Of a stretch of 60,045 bases of DNA, positions 15,489 to 24,929 are shown piece after piece. A program made the position numbers and the translations under genes. Numbering within the stretch: position 1 is the first letter of the stretch; each line of letters starts with the position of its first letter. This DNA is from a virus. The notes beneath the pieces were generated by a model, which ran no database searches, had not been told where the DNA came from, and worked only from the letters and a program-made list of their open reading frames with translations. The stretch is taken from positions 1 through 60,045 of the IMG/VR virus record IMGVR_UViG_3300034196_000061; one strand, 5' to 3'.

Positions 15489-15658
15489 TGCCAAACACGA
15501 TACAGCCACCACCGACCCGCATTCTCAGTTTTCAACAAATGGTGACTGAGGCAGACCCCAACTGGTCCAAGGATAGACTGAAGTCAGTTGCTTACGAAAT
15601 GAGCAACGGACGGCAGTTTTTCTTCAACAATCAAACCTACACGACGACATCGACATGA
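15488..15658 (+). CDS. 56-residue hypothetical protein
   Basis: ATG 15488 overlaps the previous stop, and the TGA at 15656-15658 overlaps the next ATG. The protein begins MPNTIQPPPTRILSFQQ and ends in an aromatic/Asn/Thr stretch (GRQFFFNNQTYTTTST). The tight coupling on both sides supports a real gene. Confidence 0.6.
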   Translation: MPNTIQPPPTRILSFQQMVTEADPNWSKDRLKSVAYEMSNGRQFFFNNQTYTTTST

Positions 15659-16032
15659 TGGAAATAGATGTCCAATCCGAAGGCCCAACCGCGATGGCCG
15701 ACGAAGATGCCTGCCGGGCGGTCGGGGAGGATTTGCAGCAGGCGTACCCCGGATATCCATGGATGGTCGGGTGCGACCACACCGCCGGGCGACTCGTGAT
15801 TGACATTGCCCTGAAAAAGCCGTTCGGACTCGAAAACTACGCGTACGCTCTGCATCTCGCGACGGTGTTTGGCCCCGGAGGACAGGCCCGGGTTCGGCGA
15901 GCCGGCGGGGAGCTCTTGGAGCGCTTCGGGCTGCGCCGCGGGCACGCCGCACCAGACCATCGGCAGGAAGCCGCTTCCAACGGCCTGGACATTCACGAAG
16001 CGCTGTATCCCAAGAAAGGTCACACCACCTGA
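15655..16032 (+). CDS. Hypothetical protein upstream of portal
   Basis: A 125-residue protein from ATG 15655 (a second Met follows directly). It shows a mixed alpha/beta fold: DACRAVGEDLQQAYPGYPWM, RLVIDIALKKPFGLENYAYA, HLATVFGPGGQARVRRAGG. This pattern is conserved in podoviruses immediately before the portal gene, as I recall, with unknown role. It overlaps the portal start by one base. Confidence 0.7.
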   Translation: MMEIDVQSEGPTAMADEDACRAVGEDLQQAYPGYPWMVGCDHTAGRLVIDIALKKPFGLENYAYALHLATVFGPGGQARVRRAGGELLERFGLRRGHAAPDHRQEAASNGLDIHEALYPKKGHTT

Positions 16033-18623
16033 TGCCGAGCTCCCGGCTCACGCCGCCATCAAACCAAGACGGCCGACACGGGCTGTCGTCGGCCGCCGCC
16101 TCGCGGTTTGACGCAGACGACGGCGGCGAAGAGCCCGGGATTCTCGACGCGGACACCGCGCGGAAGCTGGCAACCGACTGTTACGAGGCGTCAACCGATT
16201 GGCTCAACTCCGGGCGCCGGGCGGCTTGGAACAACAGCCTGAGAGCTTTTCAGAGCCTCCATCCGAGCGGCAGCAAGTACAACAGCCGCGAGTACGGATA
16301 TCGCAGCACCATGTACCGCCCGATCTCCAGGATGATAATCCGCCGGGCGGAGATGCAGACGGCGCAGGCTTTTTTTTCGAATGAGGACGTTGTTTCTATC
16401 AGGGCGCAAGACGACAACGACAAGAATCAGTTGGCAAGCGCCGAAATCAACAAGGCGCTCCTGCAATACAGACTGACGCATTCGATTCCCTGGTTCCTGA
16501 CGCTGATCGGTGCGCGGCAGGATTGCGAGATCATGGGGATTTGCTGTGCGAAAGCTTATTGGAAATACGAAGAGCAAGTAAGCCACACCGAAGATCGGCC
16601 GATTCTCGGTCCGGACGGTCTACCGCAGGCAGCGGAAGACGGCACGCTCCTGACGGAGCAAGTGGACATTATGAAGGCGATCCACGACAAGCCGGTGGTT
16701 GACCTCATAAGCCCCGAGAACATCCGATTTGAGCCGGGTTGCGACTGGCGCGATCCGGTTGGGTCAAGCCCGTACATCATTGAGTTAATGCCGATGTACA
16801 TAGGCGACGTGTTGACAAAGATGGAAAGCGGCGAGTGGCATTCTGTCTCTGAGTCAGCGCTGCGCGCGGCATCCGATCGAGACGACGACCAGACCCGCCG
16901 AAGCCGAGAAAGCGGACGTGTCCCGGGGAAGGACAAGGATTCATGGAAGCCAAAGGATTATGACATTTGCTGGGTCCGCGCCAACATCATCAAATGGAAT
17001 GGCCAGGACTGGCACTATTATACGCTGGCGGCATCGGGAGAAATCTTGACCGACCCTGTTCCGCTTCGTGATGTCTACTTGCACGGCGAGCGGCCGTATG
17101 TCATCGGCTTTACGATGATGGAGACGCATAAGACATACCCGAGCGGAAAGCTGGAAATGGTCCGCGATCTTCAGCGCGCCGCAAATGACATATGGAATAT
17201 GCGGTACGACAACTTGAAACTCAATTTGAACCCGCGGCAATTCATTCGGACAGGTGTTGCGACTGAGATTTCCGACGTGCGCAGCTTCGCGCCCGGAAAA
17301 GTCGTTGTCGTGAACACCAAACCGTCTGAGGACATGCGGAACGCGATCCAGTGGGATCGCCCGCCACCGATGGACGAAGCCGCTGCCTATCAGGAGCAGG
17401 ACCGCATAAATCTCGACACCGACCAACTGACAGGAGCGTTCACCAACTCGTCTGTCCAGGCATCGCAGCTTCAGCAGCAGAGCGCGACCGGAATGCACCT
17501 GATGTCCGGCGAGGCTTCCGGACTCAACGAATACGAGCTCCGGTGTTTCGCCGAAACATTCGTGGAAAAGCTTGTCAGGCTCTTGATGAAGCTTGAACAG
17601 GCGTACGAGGTTGACCCTGTTATTTTGGCCATTGCCGGGAAGAACAGCCAAATCTATCAGAAATACGGCATCAACGAGATCACCGACGCGCTGATTGAGG
17701 GGGAGCTTACCACGAAAGTCAACGTCGGCGTTGGCGCCAGCAACCCACAGATGCGCTTGAAAAACTTCATAGCTGGCGCCGACATCCTTGGCAAAATCTT
17801 TGGCCCAGCAGCGGCGACCGGTGCGAATTTTCCCGAAGTTGCGAAAGAGGTTTTCGGAATGCTCGGGTATTCCGACGGTTCCCGTTTTTTCAATCCGGAA
17901 TTCGATCCCCGCGTGGAGATTTTGCAAAAGCAACTCGACAAGGCCAAGGGCGCCGGAGGGAAGGGCGGCCCGACCGACCAGGGCAAGATACAGTCAGCGC
18001 AAATCCAGGCCCAGGCGCATCTTCAGGCCGCCCAAACAAAGGCACAGGCCGACGTGCAGATGACGGCGATGGAAGCGCAAGCGAAGCAGCAACAGATGTC
18101 CGTGGACCAATGGAAAACGATGTTCAAGGGGGCCAGCGACAACGCGATGGTGGAGGCGCAGCTTGCGCACTCAGGACAGCAGCAAAGGATAGATCGCGGG
18201 CATGACGCGGCGATGCAACACAACGAGATAGTGCATCAAGCCGCGATCAAGGGGGTGGGGGACGATAACGGGAACGTATCGGCGCGAACCCCCACACAGG
18301 GGGTTGTGGCTGGCCCTCGGGCTACACAACCCCCTGCTTCTGAAGATTCGTCAATGTCGTCAGTCGTGCAAATTCTTGCCGCTCTTACGAGCGGGATACA
18401 GCAAGGAAATGCACAGTTGGCAGCAGCAATCACCGAAAACACGCGGCAGATGACTCAGGCTCTAGCTGCCGTCGTGCGGGAGACGAATGCTCCCGTCATG
18501 CAGTCGATGGCCCACCTTGCGCAGTCGCACGCCAATATGGCGTCGGCATTGAGCGCGAGGCGCCGCTTGATTCGCGGGCCGGACGGGAGAGCGGAGGGTG
18601 TGGAGATCGTTGACACGAGATGA
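16032..18623 (+). CDS. Portal protein
   Basis: An 863-residue head vertex protein. Residues 40-100 contain the typical opening (WLNSGRRAAWNNSLRAFQS, YRSTMYRPISRMIIRRAEMQ), followed by the core with ISPENIRFEPGCDW and DLQRAANDIWNMRYDN. The last 230 residues form a long Gln/Ala-rich helical barrel (QAHLQAAQTKAQADVQMTAM), as in large podovirus portals. It anchors terminase during packaging and the tail afterwards. Length, position and internal signatures all agree. Confidence 0.88.
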   Translation: MPSSRLTPPSNQDGRHGLSSAAASRFDADDGGEEPGILDADTARKLATDCYEASTDWLNSGRRAAWNNSLRAFQSLHPSGSKYNSREYGYRSTMYRPISRMIIRRAEMQTAQAFFSNEDVVSIRAQDDNDKNQLASAEINKALLQYRLTHSIPWFLTLIGARQDCEIMGICCAKAYWKYEEQVSHTEDRPILGPDGLPQAAEDGTLLTEQVDIMKAIHDKPVVDLISPENIRFEPGCDWRDPVGSSPYIIELMPMYIGDVLTKMESGEWHSVSESALRAASDRDDDQTRRSRESGRVPGKDKDSWKPKDYDICWVRANIIKWNGQDWHYYTLAASGEILTDPVPLRDVYLHGERPYVIGFTMMETHKTYPSGKLEMVRDLQRAANDIWNMRYDNLKLNLNPRQFIRTGVATEISDVRSFAPGKVVVVNTKPSEDMRNAIQWDRPPPMDEAAAYQEQDRINLDTDQLTGAFTNSSVQASQLQQQSATGMHLMSGEASGLNEYELRCFAETFVEKLVRLLMKLEQAYEVDPVILAIAGKNSQIYQKYGINEITDALIEGELTTKVNVGVGASNPQMRLKNFIAGADILGKIFGPAAATGANFPEVAKEVFGMLGYSDGSRFFNPEFDPRVEILQKQLDKAKGAGGKGGPTDQGKIQSAQIQAQAHLQAAQTKAQADVQMTAMEAQAKQQQMSVDQWKTMFKGASDNAMVEAQLAHSGQQQRIDRGHDAAMQHNEIVHQAAIKGVGDDNGNVSARTPTQGVVAGPRATQPPASEDSSMSSVVQILAALTSGIQQGNAQLAAAITENTRQMTQALAAVVRETNAPVMQSMAHLAQSHANMASALSARRRLIRGPDGRAEGVEIVDTR

Positions 18624-18640
18624 AATACAGGAAAAAATAA

Positions 18641-19033
18641 ATGGCCGGACTTTCGACGTATGCTCAACAAAAAATCTTGGATCATATGGTCGGAAAGGCA
18701 TCGTGGACAATGCCGACCGCCTATGTGGCGGGCTACACTGCGGCCCCGAGCGATGCCGGCGGCGGCACGGAATGTTCGTATACCGGATATACACGCGCCA
18801 CGACATCGGCGTCTGATTGGGGCTCGGCCAGCGGCACGACGGCGACCAACGCAGCCGTCATTGCGTTAGGCGGCTGCACAGCCGGCACAGCCACAATCAC
18901 CCACTTTGGCGTCTTCGATGCGCTGAGCGGCGGGAACCTGATCGGTTGGGCGCCGCTTGGGGCATCGCTGATCGTAAATCCCGGCGTCACGCCTCAATTC
19001 GCAGTGGGTGCTCTTGTGAGAACGATTGACTGA
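18641..19033 (+). CDS. Tail-fibre/virion surface protein of the short 'AILDH' type
   Basis: A 130-residue Gly/Ala/Thr-rich protein. The opening (GLSTYAQQKILDHMVGKASW, then AYVAGYTAAPSDAGGGTE) follows a pattern I know from many tailed phages, usually annotated as a tail fibre or decoration protein, with a final strand-rich FGVFDALSGGNLIGW. A GTATAC/ATATAC pair inside the frame (18778-18792) only encodes Tyr-Thr-Gly-Tyr and is probably not regulatory. Confidence 0.72.
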   Translation: MAGLSTYAQQKILDHMVGKASWTMPTAYVAGYTAAPSDAGGGTECSYTGYTRATTSASDWGSASGTTATNAAVIALGGCTAGTATITHFGVFDALSGGNLIGWAPLGASLIVNPGVTPQFAVGALVRTID

Positions 19034-19058
19034 CATAGCGGGCGGTTAGGGGGCGCCC

Positions 19059-21209
19059 ATGTCGATCGTCTTTCTGACCGCGGCCACGGGCACATGGGTT
19101 GTGCCAGTTGGTATCACGTCCCTCAAGCTAGAGGGGTGGGGCGCGGGCGGGTCGGGGGCCAAGGGGACCTCGCGCGCTTCGGGCGGCGGTGCGGGAGCTC
19201 ACGCGGCTGTTCCGTCGATCACTGTTACGCCCGGCCAAACTGTCTACTACGCCACCGGCCAAGGTGGTGCTGCACGCACGACAGCCACCGCCGGCGCCGC
19301 TGGCGGCGACACCTGGGTCAACATCTCGACCAACGCGGCGCCGTCGAGCACCGCGCAAGGCATTCTTGCTAAGGGCGGCAGTGGCGGGAATGCGTCAACA
19401 TCGACAGCCGCAGCAGCGGCGGGCGGCACGACTGCGGCCAGCATCGGCACGACCAAGTTCGCTGGTGGCAGCAGCGGCGCGGCCAGCACGACGGCGGGGG
19501 CGGCCACCGGTGGTGGTGGCGCGGCGTCACCAACCGCTGCGGGCTCGAATGCAGCGGGTGTCACCACCAACGTTGGCGGCGCGGGCGGCGCGGCAGGATC
19601 AGGCGGCGGCGCGGGCGGCACGGCAGGCGGATCGTCGGCAGCGGGCGGAACCCCTGCCAACAACATCAACGGTGGCGGCGGCGGTGGCGGGTCCAGCGCA
19701 TCGGGCCTGAATGCCGGCAACGGTGCCATACCGGGCGGTGGCGGTGGCGGTTCGGCGACCGGAGGCAACAGCGGTGCCGGCGGCAGCGGCCTAATCAAAG
19801 TCACTTTCACGCCGACTTCCGGCCAAAACCTCGTCGCGGAGAGCGAAGACTTCGCTTCTGCATGGGGCGGGTGGAACAGCACGATCGCCAACAACGCAGT
19901 TTCCGGCCCGTCTGGCGCGGGCACGGGCTTGGCGTCGGACGCGATCCCAACGGCTGTGTCGGACACCCATTCGATATACCAGCATAATTTTTCCTACCCG
20001 ACGCAGAATACGGCCTCCATGTTCGTGGAGGCGCACGGATTTACCAAAGGGCTAATTCAGCTTCACGACGATCCATATGTGATCGGCGCTTACTATAGTT
20101 TCGACCTTTCGGCAGGAACGATAGTATTCGATGGCGCGGATGTCATCGTAAACGGCGGATGTGGAATCGTTGATTTCGGCGGAGGGTGGTGGCGTATTTG
20201 GGCCGCAGTGGACACATCATCTGTTTTTGTTCCGCTGACTTACGAAATCGTGTTTCTGGACGCTTCGGGCAACCTCACGTTCACCGGTGACGGGACATCT
20301 GGCTTCTACGTCACCGGATGGATGGTGAATGACGGGCTCACGGTCGCCGACTACCAGCGCGTGCCAGCGCCCAGCGGCGATCTGTCGGGCACGATCTCCG
20401 CGACCTCGGGCTTCTCGGGAAACCTGACCGGCCTCGGTGCTCTTTCCGGCACGATCTCCGCCACGTCGGCCCTGTCTGGCACGCTGACCGACGCGACCCC
20501 GCCCAGCGGCGACCTGTCGGGCACGATCGCCGCCACGTCGGACTTCTCGGGAAACCTTTCTGGCCAAGGTGCGCTTGCCGGCACGATCTCCGGAACAGCG
20601 GCTTTCGCTGGTTCGATGAGCGCGCCCGCTGCTTTGTCGGGCACGATCGCAGCGACCTCGGCATTTGCTGGCAACCTTTCTGGCCAAGGTGCGCTTGCTG
20701 GCACGATCTCCGCGACCTCGGGCTTCTCGGGAAACCTGACCGGCCTCGGTGCTCTTTCCGGCGAAATCGCTGCGACCTCGGCATTTGCTGGATCAATGAG
20801 CGGCCTTGGTGGCAACGCCCTTTCCGGCACGATCTCCGCCACAAGTGCATTCTTTGGAATCCTGACTCCGTATTACTCGGGGCCGTCTGGCGGAGGCCCG
20901 GCCGATCGGCGCCTAAGTCGCCGCCAGCGCCGGAAACTCAACAAACAAAAGGCCGCCGCCGCTGCGGCGACGGCAGAAGCGCCCCCGACGCCGCCGCAAG
21001 TCGCCGCGGCGGTTGCGCCTCCGCAAACCGTATCGCTGCTTCCGGAAGTTTTTGAACTATATGTCGGTCATTTGCTTTTAGAAGGTATACAAAACTCCAA
21101 TCCTATGGTTGAGTTTCCGACAGAAATAGGCGCAGCTTTGAGCCTGGCCATGAAGCAAGCGCGCGACGATGACGATGATGAAGCTATCGCTCTTCTGTTG
21201 GGGTTTTAG
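19059..21209 (+). CDS. Glycine-rich, repeat-bearing virion surface protein (adhesin-like)
   Basis: A 716-residue mosaic. Residues 1-250 resemble glycine-rich tail-tip domains (WVVPVGITSLKLEGWGAGGS start, then long Gly/Ala/Ser stretches). Residues 255-430 look like a jelly-roll, carbohydrate-binding-type domain rich in Trp/Tyr (VDFGGGWWRIWAAVD). Residues 440-605 are about twelve imperfect repeats of 'LSGTISATSxFSGNLxG'. The end (VFELYVGHLLLEG, acidic tail) may attach to the particle. Likely a host-binding or decoration protein; the function is inferred from architecture. Confidence 0.7.
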   Translation: MSIVFLTAATGTWVVPVGITSLKLEGWGAGGSGAKGTSRASGGGAGAHAAVPSITVTPGQTVYYATGQGGAARTTATAGAAGGDTWVNISTNAAPSSTAQGILAKGGSGGNASTSTAAAAAGGTTAASIGTTKFAGGSSGAASTTAGAATGGGGAASPTAAGSNAAGVTTNVGGAGGAAGSGGGAGGTAGGSSAAGGTPANNINGGGGGGGSSASGLNAGNGAIPGGGGGGSATGGNSGAGGSGLIKVTFTPTSGQNLVAESEDFASAWGGWNSTIANNAVSGPSGAGTGLASDAIPTAVSDTHSIYQHNFSYPTQNTASMFVEAHGFTKGLIQLHDDPYVIGAYYSFDLSAGTIVFDGADVIVNGGCGIVDFGGGWWRIWAAVDTSSVFVPLTYEIVFLDASGNLTFTGDGTSGFYVTGWMVNDGLTVADYQRVPAPSGDLSGTISATSGFSGNLTGLGALSGTISATSALSGTLTDATPPSGDLSGTIAATSDFSGNLSGQGALAGTISGTAAFAGSMSAPAALSGTIAATSAFAGNLSGQGALAGTISATSGFSGNLTGLGALSGEIAATSAFAGSMSGLGGNALSGTISATSAFFGILTPYYSGPSGGGPADRRLSRRQRRKLNKQKAAAAAATAEAPPTPPQVAAAVAPPQTVSLLPEVFELYVGHLLLEGIQNSNPMVEFPTEIGAALSLAMKQARDDDDDEAIALLLGF
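20388..20762 (+). repeat. Tandem coding repeats, including a 63-bp perfect duplicate
   Basis: The segments at 20388-20450 and 20700-20762 are identical over 63 bp, and intermediate units are degenerate copies. The repeats keep frame in units of Gly-Thr-Ile-Ser/Ala-Ala-Thr-Ser and should allow copy-number change by recombination. Confidence 0.75.
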
Positions 21210-21530
21210 ATGGAACTGTCGCAAGAGCAAATAGACGAGATCAAAGCGCGCGACGATCGTTTTCGTGCGGTTGACACTGCTTTGCAGCTTGCTTCAGAGC
21301 TAACAAAGGGAAGAGGGCTTGACATATTTGTTGAAGCTCTTTCGTCGGATGCTATCCGCGCCATGGAATTGTTCGCGGAAACAAGCCCAAGCGATTTGGA
21401 AGAAATTATGAAGCTGCAAGTTGTTGTTCGGACCTATATCCGATCTCGCGACATCTTCAACGCAGTGCTGGCGGTCGGGCGAAACGCGGAAGCGGACCTA
21501 CGGGCCAATGACATGGAGGACTCCGAGTGA
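21210..21530 (+). CDS. Hypothetical helical protein
   Basis: A 106-residue acidic protein directly following the repeat protein (ATG one base after its stop) and overlapping the scaffold gene by 4 bp. It is wholly helical (SQEQIDEIKARDDRFRAVD, SELTKGRGLDIFVEALS). Its place before the scaffold suggests an assembly role; no family recognised. Confidence 0.7.
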   Translation: MELSQEQIDEIKARDDRFRAVDTALQLASELTKGRGLDIFVEALSSDAIRAMELFAETSPSDLEEIMKLQVVVRTYIRSRDIFNAVLAVGRNAEADLRANDMEDSE

Positions 21531-22687
21531 CGACAGATATTGAAGTCCAAACGACGAACCAACTGACGCCGGACGAGCCGGGCGGCCCGATTGCGTCGCC
21601 GCCGCCGGCCCCACCCCCTGCGCCGGATGGGCAGGAAGACGAGGCGCGCGAGCGTGCCAGAAGCCCACGCGAAGACGCCATGATCCGGATCGCCGAGCGT
21701 CGGGCGGAGGCTTTGGCCCGCGAGATCGCGTACGGCGAATCGATCGGGCTCCCGTCCAACGAGGCGACCGACGACGAGCCGGCGGCGCGGCGCGAGGCGG
21801 GCGACCCGAACACGCCGCACGGCACGCCGGCCGAGCCCGCCCGCCCCCAGGCGGCGCCCGCGGCCCCGACCTCGGCGCCGCCGCCGGAAGCGCAGCAACC
21901 CCAGCTTTTCCCGTTCGATCCGGGCAACGGCAACACGATTCTGGTGACGGCTGACCAACTAGTACAGCTTGCCCGAGACGGCGCCGCGGCGCGGCTTGCG
22001 GTGCAGCAGTACCAGCAGCAGGGCCAGCAACCGGGGCAGCAACAGCCGTCCGCACAGCAGCAACAGGCTCTGGCGGCTCAGCAGCAGCAAGCGGCGATCG
22101 ACCAGCAGCGCAGCGCTGAGTACTTCCGCCGGCTCACGTTCGGCGACGCCGAAGAGGGCGGCCGGGCGCTGCAAGAGTTTGCGGGGGACCTGCTTGCCCG
22201 GTCGCGACAGTTGGCCCCCGACCCGCGCCAGATCGCGCAATTTGCGACGCAACAAGCAATGCAGGCGATAAACCTAGAGCGTAATCTAAATACGCTGGCG
22301 TCCGAATACACCGACATCTTCGAAGATCGCGGTCTATCACAGTTGGCCGCCATAAAAGTTGGTGAGCTCCGCCAGCAGTATGCTATGCAAGGCGTTCAAA
22401 GAGGGGATTTGGACCTCTACCGCGACGCTTGCTCCGTGGTCCGCAAGACGATCCAGCGCGGACAGGAGCCGGCGAACGGCAAGGCGCCCCCGGCAGACAC
22501 CGCCTCTCAGGCGGCGCCCGCTGTCGCGGATAACACGCGAAAGTTGGAGCGCAAGCGAGCGGCCCCGGCTCAACCAACGGCAGTAAGCCGTGTTGCGTCC
22601 GACGAAAGCGCAAAGCCCTGGGAAGGGAATCGAAGCGCAGTAGTCGATCGGATGAGGGCGCTACGCGGCCAGCCAAGCATGAGGTAA
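21527..22687 (+). CDS. Putative capsid scaffolding protein
   Basis: A 386-residue protein from GTG 21527, coupled to the previous gene. The first 130 residues are Pro/Glu/Ala-rich, then a Gln-rich middle, then a helical, basic C-terminus (residues 200-300, LLARSRQLAPDPRQIAQF and YTDIFEDRGLSQLAAIKVG). High charge, low complexity and location immediately before the major capsid gene are the usual signs of a scaffold. Sequence alone does not prove the role. Confidence 0.72.
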   Translation: MTTDIEVQTTNQLTPDEPGGPIASPPPAPPPAPDGQEDEARERARSPREDAMIRIAERRAEALAREIAYGESIGLPSNEATDDEPAARREAGDPNTPHGTPAEPARPQAAPAAPTSAPPPEAQQPQLFPFDPGNGNTILVTADQLVQLARDGAAARLAVQQYQQQGQQPGQQQPSAQQQQALAAQQQQAAIDQQRSAEYFRRLTFGDAEEGGRALQEFAGDLLARSRQLAPDPRQIAQFATQQAMQAINLERNLNTLASEYTDIFEDRGLSQLAAIKVGELRQQYAMQGVQRGDLDLYRDACSVVRKTIQRGQEPANGKAPPADTASQAAPAVADNTRKLERKRAAPAQPTAVSRVASDESAKPWEGNRSAVVDRMRALRGQPSMR

Positions 22688-22695
22688 TTTTCGTA

Positions 22696-23682
22696 ATGGC
22701 CGGACAACTCTGGTCGGTGAACACGCTCGGCGGGTTTATGTACTCGCTTGAGCTTTCCGATCTTCTTCGAACCGCTGTGCAACCTCTTTGTAAGTATCGC
22801 CAGTTTTGCGATGCAAAAGATTTCACTGACAAAGGGCTTCACAAGGGCCAGTTGTTCACTTGGAACGTTTACAACGACGTTGCAACCGGCGGGACTTCAC
22901 TCACCGAGACAACGACAATCCCGCTCACCAACTACACGATTGCTCAAGGCACCGGAACGGTATTCGAATACGGAAATAGTGTTCCGTATACCGAGTTGCT
23001 GGATAACTTGAGCAAGCATCCCGTTCAAGAGATCATCAACAAAGTTCTCAAGAACGATTGCAAAAAAGCGCTCGACGATCAGGCGTGGTCGCAGTTTTGG
23101 GCAACGCCCCTGAAGGCTGTTGGAACTGGTGGACAGGCCAACACCGTCATTGCTTTGACCACGAACGGCACAGCAACCGGCACCAACTCGTCGGCGCTGG
23201 GAAAGGCGGCTCTGAAGCTACTTGTCGATCTTATGAAAGAGCGCAACATCCCAGCCTATATGGGCGACGAATACTTTGGGATTGCTTGGCCGACGACTTG
23301 GCGACCTCTGAAGAATGATCTGGAATCTGTATACCAATACAGAGACGAAGGTTTCCAGATGATTTACAACGGGGAGATCGGGAAGTTTGAAGGTGTTCGT
23401 TTCATCGAGCAAACGAACGTGTTCAAGGGGCGGTATACCAGCGGCGCCTATCAGGTTCCAGGCAGCTTCACGGCCTGGACTTCCGGACTTTCCGACAATG
23501 CGTTTTTTTTCGGTGAAGATACTGTTGCCGAAGCCATCGTTGTCCCGGAGGAAATGCGCGGCATGATCCCGCAGGACTTTGGCCGGAGCAAAGGTATTGC
23601 GTGGTACTATCTTGGAGGATTCGCGTTGACGCAGACCCAGGCGTCTCAGGCGCGTATCGTCCACTGGACCTCGGCGGCATAG
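22696..23682 (+). CDS. Major capsid protein (N4 gp56-like family)
   Basis: A 328-residue HK97-fold coat protein. The signature end FFFGEDTVAEAIVVPEEMRG, then GRSKGIAWYYLGGF, matches the N4 gp56 family of major capsid proteins as I recall it. An N-terminal arm is followed by FTWNVYNDVATGG and a spine-helix region (EIINKVLKNDCKKALDDQAW). Length is normal, and no scaffold domain is fused. Confidence 0.88.
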   Translation: MAGQLWSVNTLGGFMYSLELSDLLRTAVQPLCKYRQFCDAKDFTDKGLHKGQLFTWNVYNDVATGGTSLTETTTIPLTNYTIAQGTGTVFEYGNSVPYTELLDNLSKHPVQEIINKVLKNDCKKALDDQAWSQFWATPLKAVGTGGQANTVIALTTNGTATGTNSSALGKAALKLLVDLMKERNIPAYMGDEYFGIAWPTTWRPLKNDLESVYQYRDEGFQMIYNGEIGKFEGVRFIEQTNVFKGRYTSGAYQVPGSFTAWTSGLSDNAFFFGEDTVAEAIVVPEEMRGMIPQDFGRSKGIAWYYLGGFALTQTQASQARIVHWTSAA

Positions 23683-23692
23683 GGGGCCAACA

Positions 23693-24079
23693 ATGCCACA
23701 GTCAGGTTCGTACAGCGACCCAAACTACACCGTTCGGCAACAGGTGTTTCTCGGGAACACCATCGCTGGCGCAAACGGCACATCGGTATACTTTGGAGCT
23801 CCGTCTTCTGATCTTCGGATCAGAAGCGTAGCCATAAAGCCGGTCGCGCTCACGACGGCAGCAACGACGGCGGTGGTGCTGATTGGGACAGCGACCGCCG
23901 GCACAATCGCCGTGAGCTCGGCGCTTGGAACCAACACCTATGCGCGAAGCGCGGACTTGAATGCACTGTTGCCTGTTGGCACAATGCTGGCAGTCAAAAA
24001 CGGTGCAGATGCCACCGGGACCTTTTCTGTTTGGGCAGAATTGCATCTCGACCCCGCGTCATCTTGGACGGGACCATAG
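23693..24079 (+). CDS. Probable head decoration or stabilisation protein
   Basis: A 128-residue Thr/Ala/Val-rich beta protein. SYSDPNYTVRQQVFLGNTIA precedes strands (SVAIKPVALTTAATTAVVLI) and a closing FSVWAELHLDPAS. Its position one gene after the coat protein and its all-beta character suggest a capsid accessory protein. Confidence 0.65.
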   Translation: MPQSGSYSDPNYTVRQQVFLGNTIAGANGTSVYFGAPSSDLRIRSVAIKPVALTTAATTAVVLIGTATAGTIAVSSALGTNTYARSADLNALLPVGTMLAVKNGADATGTFSVWAELHLDPASSWTGP

Positions 24080-24081
24080 GC

Positions 24082-24501
24082 ATGGCGATCAAGGGACAGC
24101 GCCCCGGCGCAGAGGGAGACGACTACAGGCCAGCCGCCGACTCTCATGCGGACGGCAAAAGCTACAAAGATCGGGGCGCCTTCGGGACCTATCAGGTTCG
24201 CGAAGACGATTTCCCCGACCCGGCGAACCTCAAGCGCGCCACGGGATGGGGCGCGACAACTGAGGACTTGCGCCGGGGATTCGTGCGCCCGTCGATTACC
24301 GACAATCCCGCCTACGAGAAGTCAAACTATGAGCTCCGGAGCTCTCTTCCGCGCCGTGAGATGGACGGCGGAGACTCCCGGGATCGGTTGAACGATGACG
24401 GGTCAAACATCTTCGATGACGCCGATTATTCTAACTTTCGTGATCGGAACATGGTCGCGAAAGGATTCCTGACACGACCGCGCTACAGCAAGGAGCGATA
24501 A
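24082..24501 (+). CDS. Hypothetical virion-region protein
   Basis: A 139-residue Asp/Arg-rich polar protein from ATG 24082, 2 bp after the previous stop. Segments such as YKDRGAFGTYQVREDDF and RRGFVRPSITDNPAYEKSNY look partly disordered. No family recognised; it belongs to the structural operon by spacing. Confidence 0.66.
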   Translation: MAIKGQRPGAEGDDYRPAADSHADGKSYKDRGAFGTYQVREDDFPDPANLKRATGWGATTEDLRRGFVRPSITDNPAYEKSNYELRSSLPRREMDGGDSRDRLNDDGSNIFDDADYSNFRDRNMVAKGFLTRPRYSKER

Positions 24502-24502
24502 G

Positions 24503-24688
24503 ATGGCCGACGCAGCATCAATCCCGCCGAAATTTATCCCCGACGAGCAGCTTCACGGCCGCGACAACAGCGGCGGTCCCGGATTTACCCCGCACACTGC
24601 CGACTTCGGCGACGGCGGCTACACCACCGGCCCGAAACCGCACCTTGGAACTGGTGGCGATTCCGGCAACAAGTCAGGAAAAAAGTGA
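24503..24688 (+). CDS. Small Gly/Pro-rich protein
   Basis: A 61-residue protein beginning one base after the previous stop. It is rich in Gly, Pro, Asp and His (FTPHTADFGDGGYTTGPKPH), ends in Lys, and is probably unstructured. The stop overlaps the next start. Confidence 0.62.
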   Translation: MADAASIPPKFIPDEQLHGRDNSGGPGFTPHTADFGDGGYTTGPKPHLGTGGDSGNKSGKK

Positions 24689-24924
24689 TGGTCGCGAGCA
24701 ACCCGGAGCGGGCTTCTCGCGGCGGCGCCGTGCCAGGAACCACGAAAAGCTATTCTTCGCACGGACGGGGCGTTGACGTGGCGCTGTCGTCATTCGATCC
24801 CGGATACAACCTTCTCAGCGACTACGAGGGCGGCGAGGGGGCGTCTGAATCAATAACCCAGGCCGATCTTATCCGGGGGTATGTCGCCTCCGGACGCCTC
24901 GTTGGTGGTGGCGGGAAAAAGTAG
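24688..24924 (+). CDS. Small hypothetical protein
   Basis: A 78-residue protein from ATG 24688, overlapping the previous stop by one base (a GTG one codon earlier is possible). Polar, with Ser/Gly-rich flanks around SSFDPGYNLLSDYEGGEG. Unknown role. Confidence 0.62.
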   Translation: MVASNPERASRGGAVPGTTKSYSSHGRGVDVALSSFDPGYNLLSDYEGGEGASESITQADLIRGYVASGRLVGGGGKK

Positions 24925-24929
24925 CGCAC

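Noticed and set aside
16941-17933. 330-residue frame on the minus strand inside the portal gene
   Set aside because: Its composition mirrors the G+C-rich portal codons, it has no recognisable domain and the portal frame is clearly coding.
18778-18792. GTATAC-CGG-ATATAC inside the 18641-19033 gene
   Set aside because: It encodes Tyr-Thr-Gly-Tyr in the virion gene and is not near a leftward start; probably chance.
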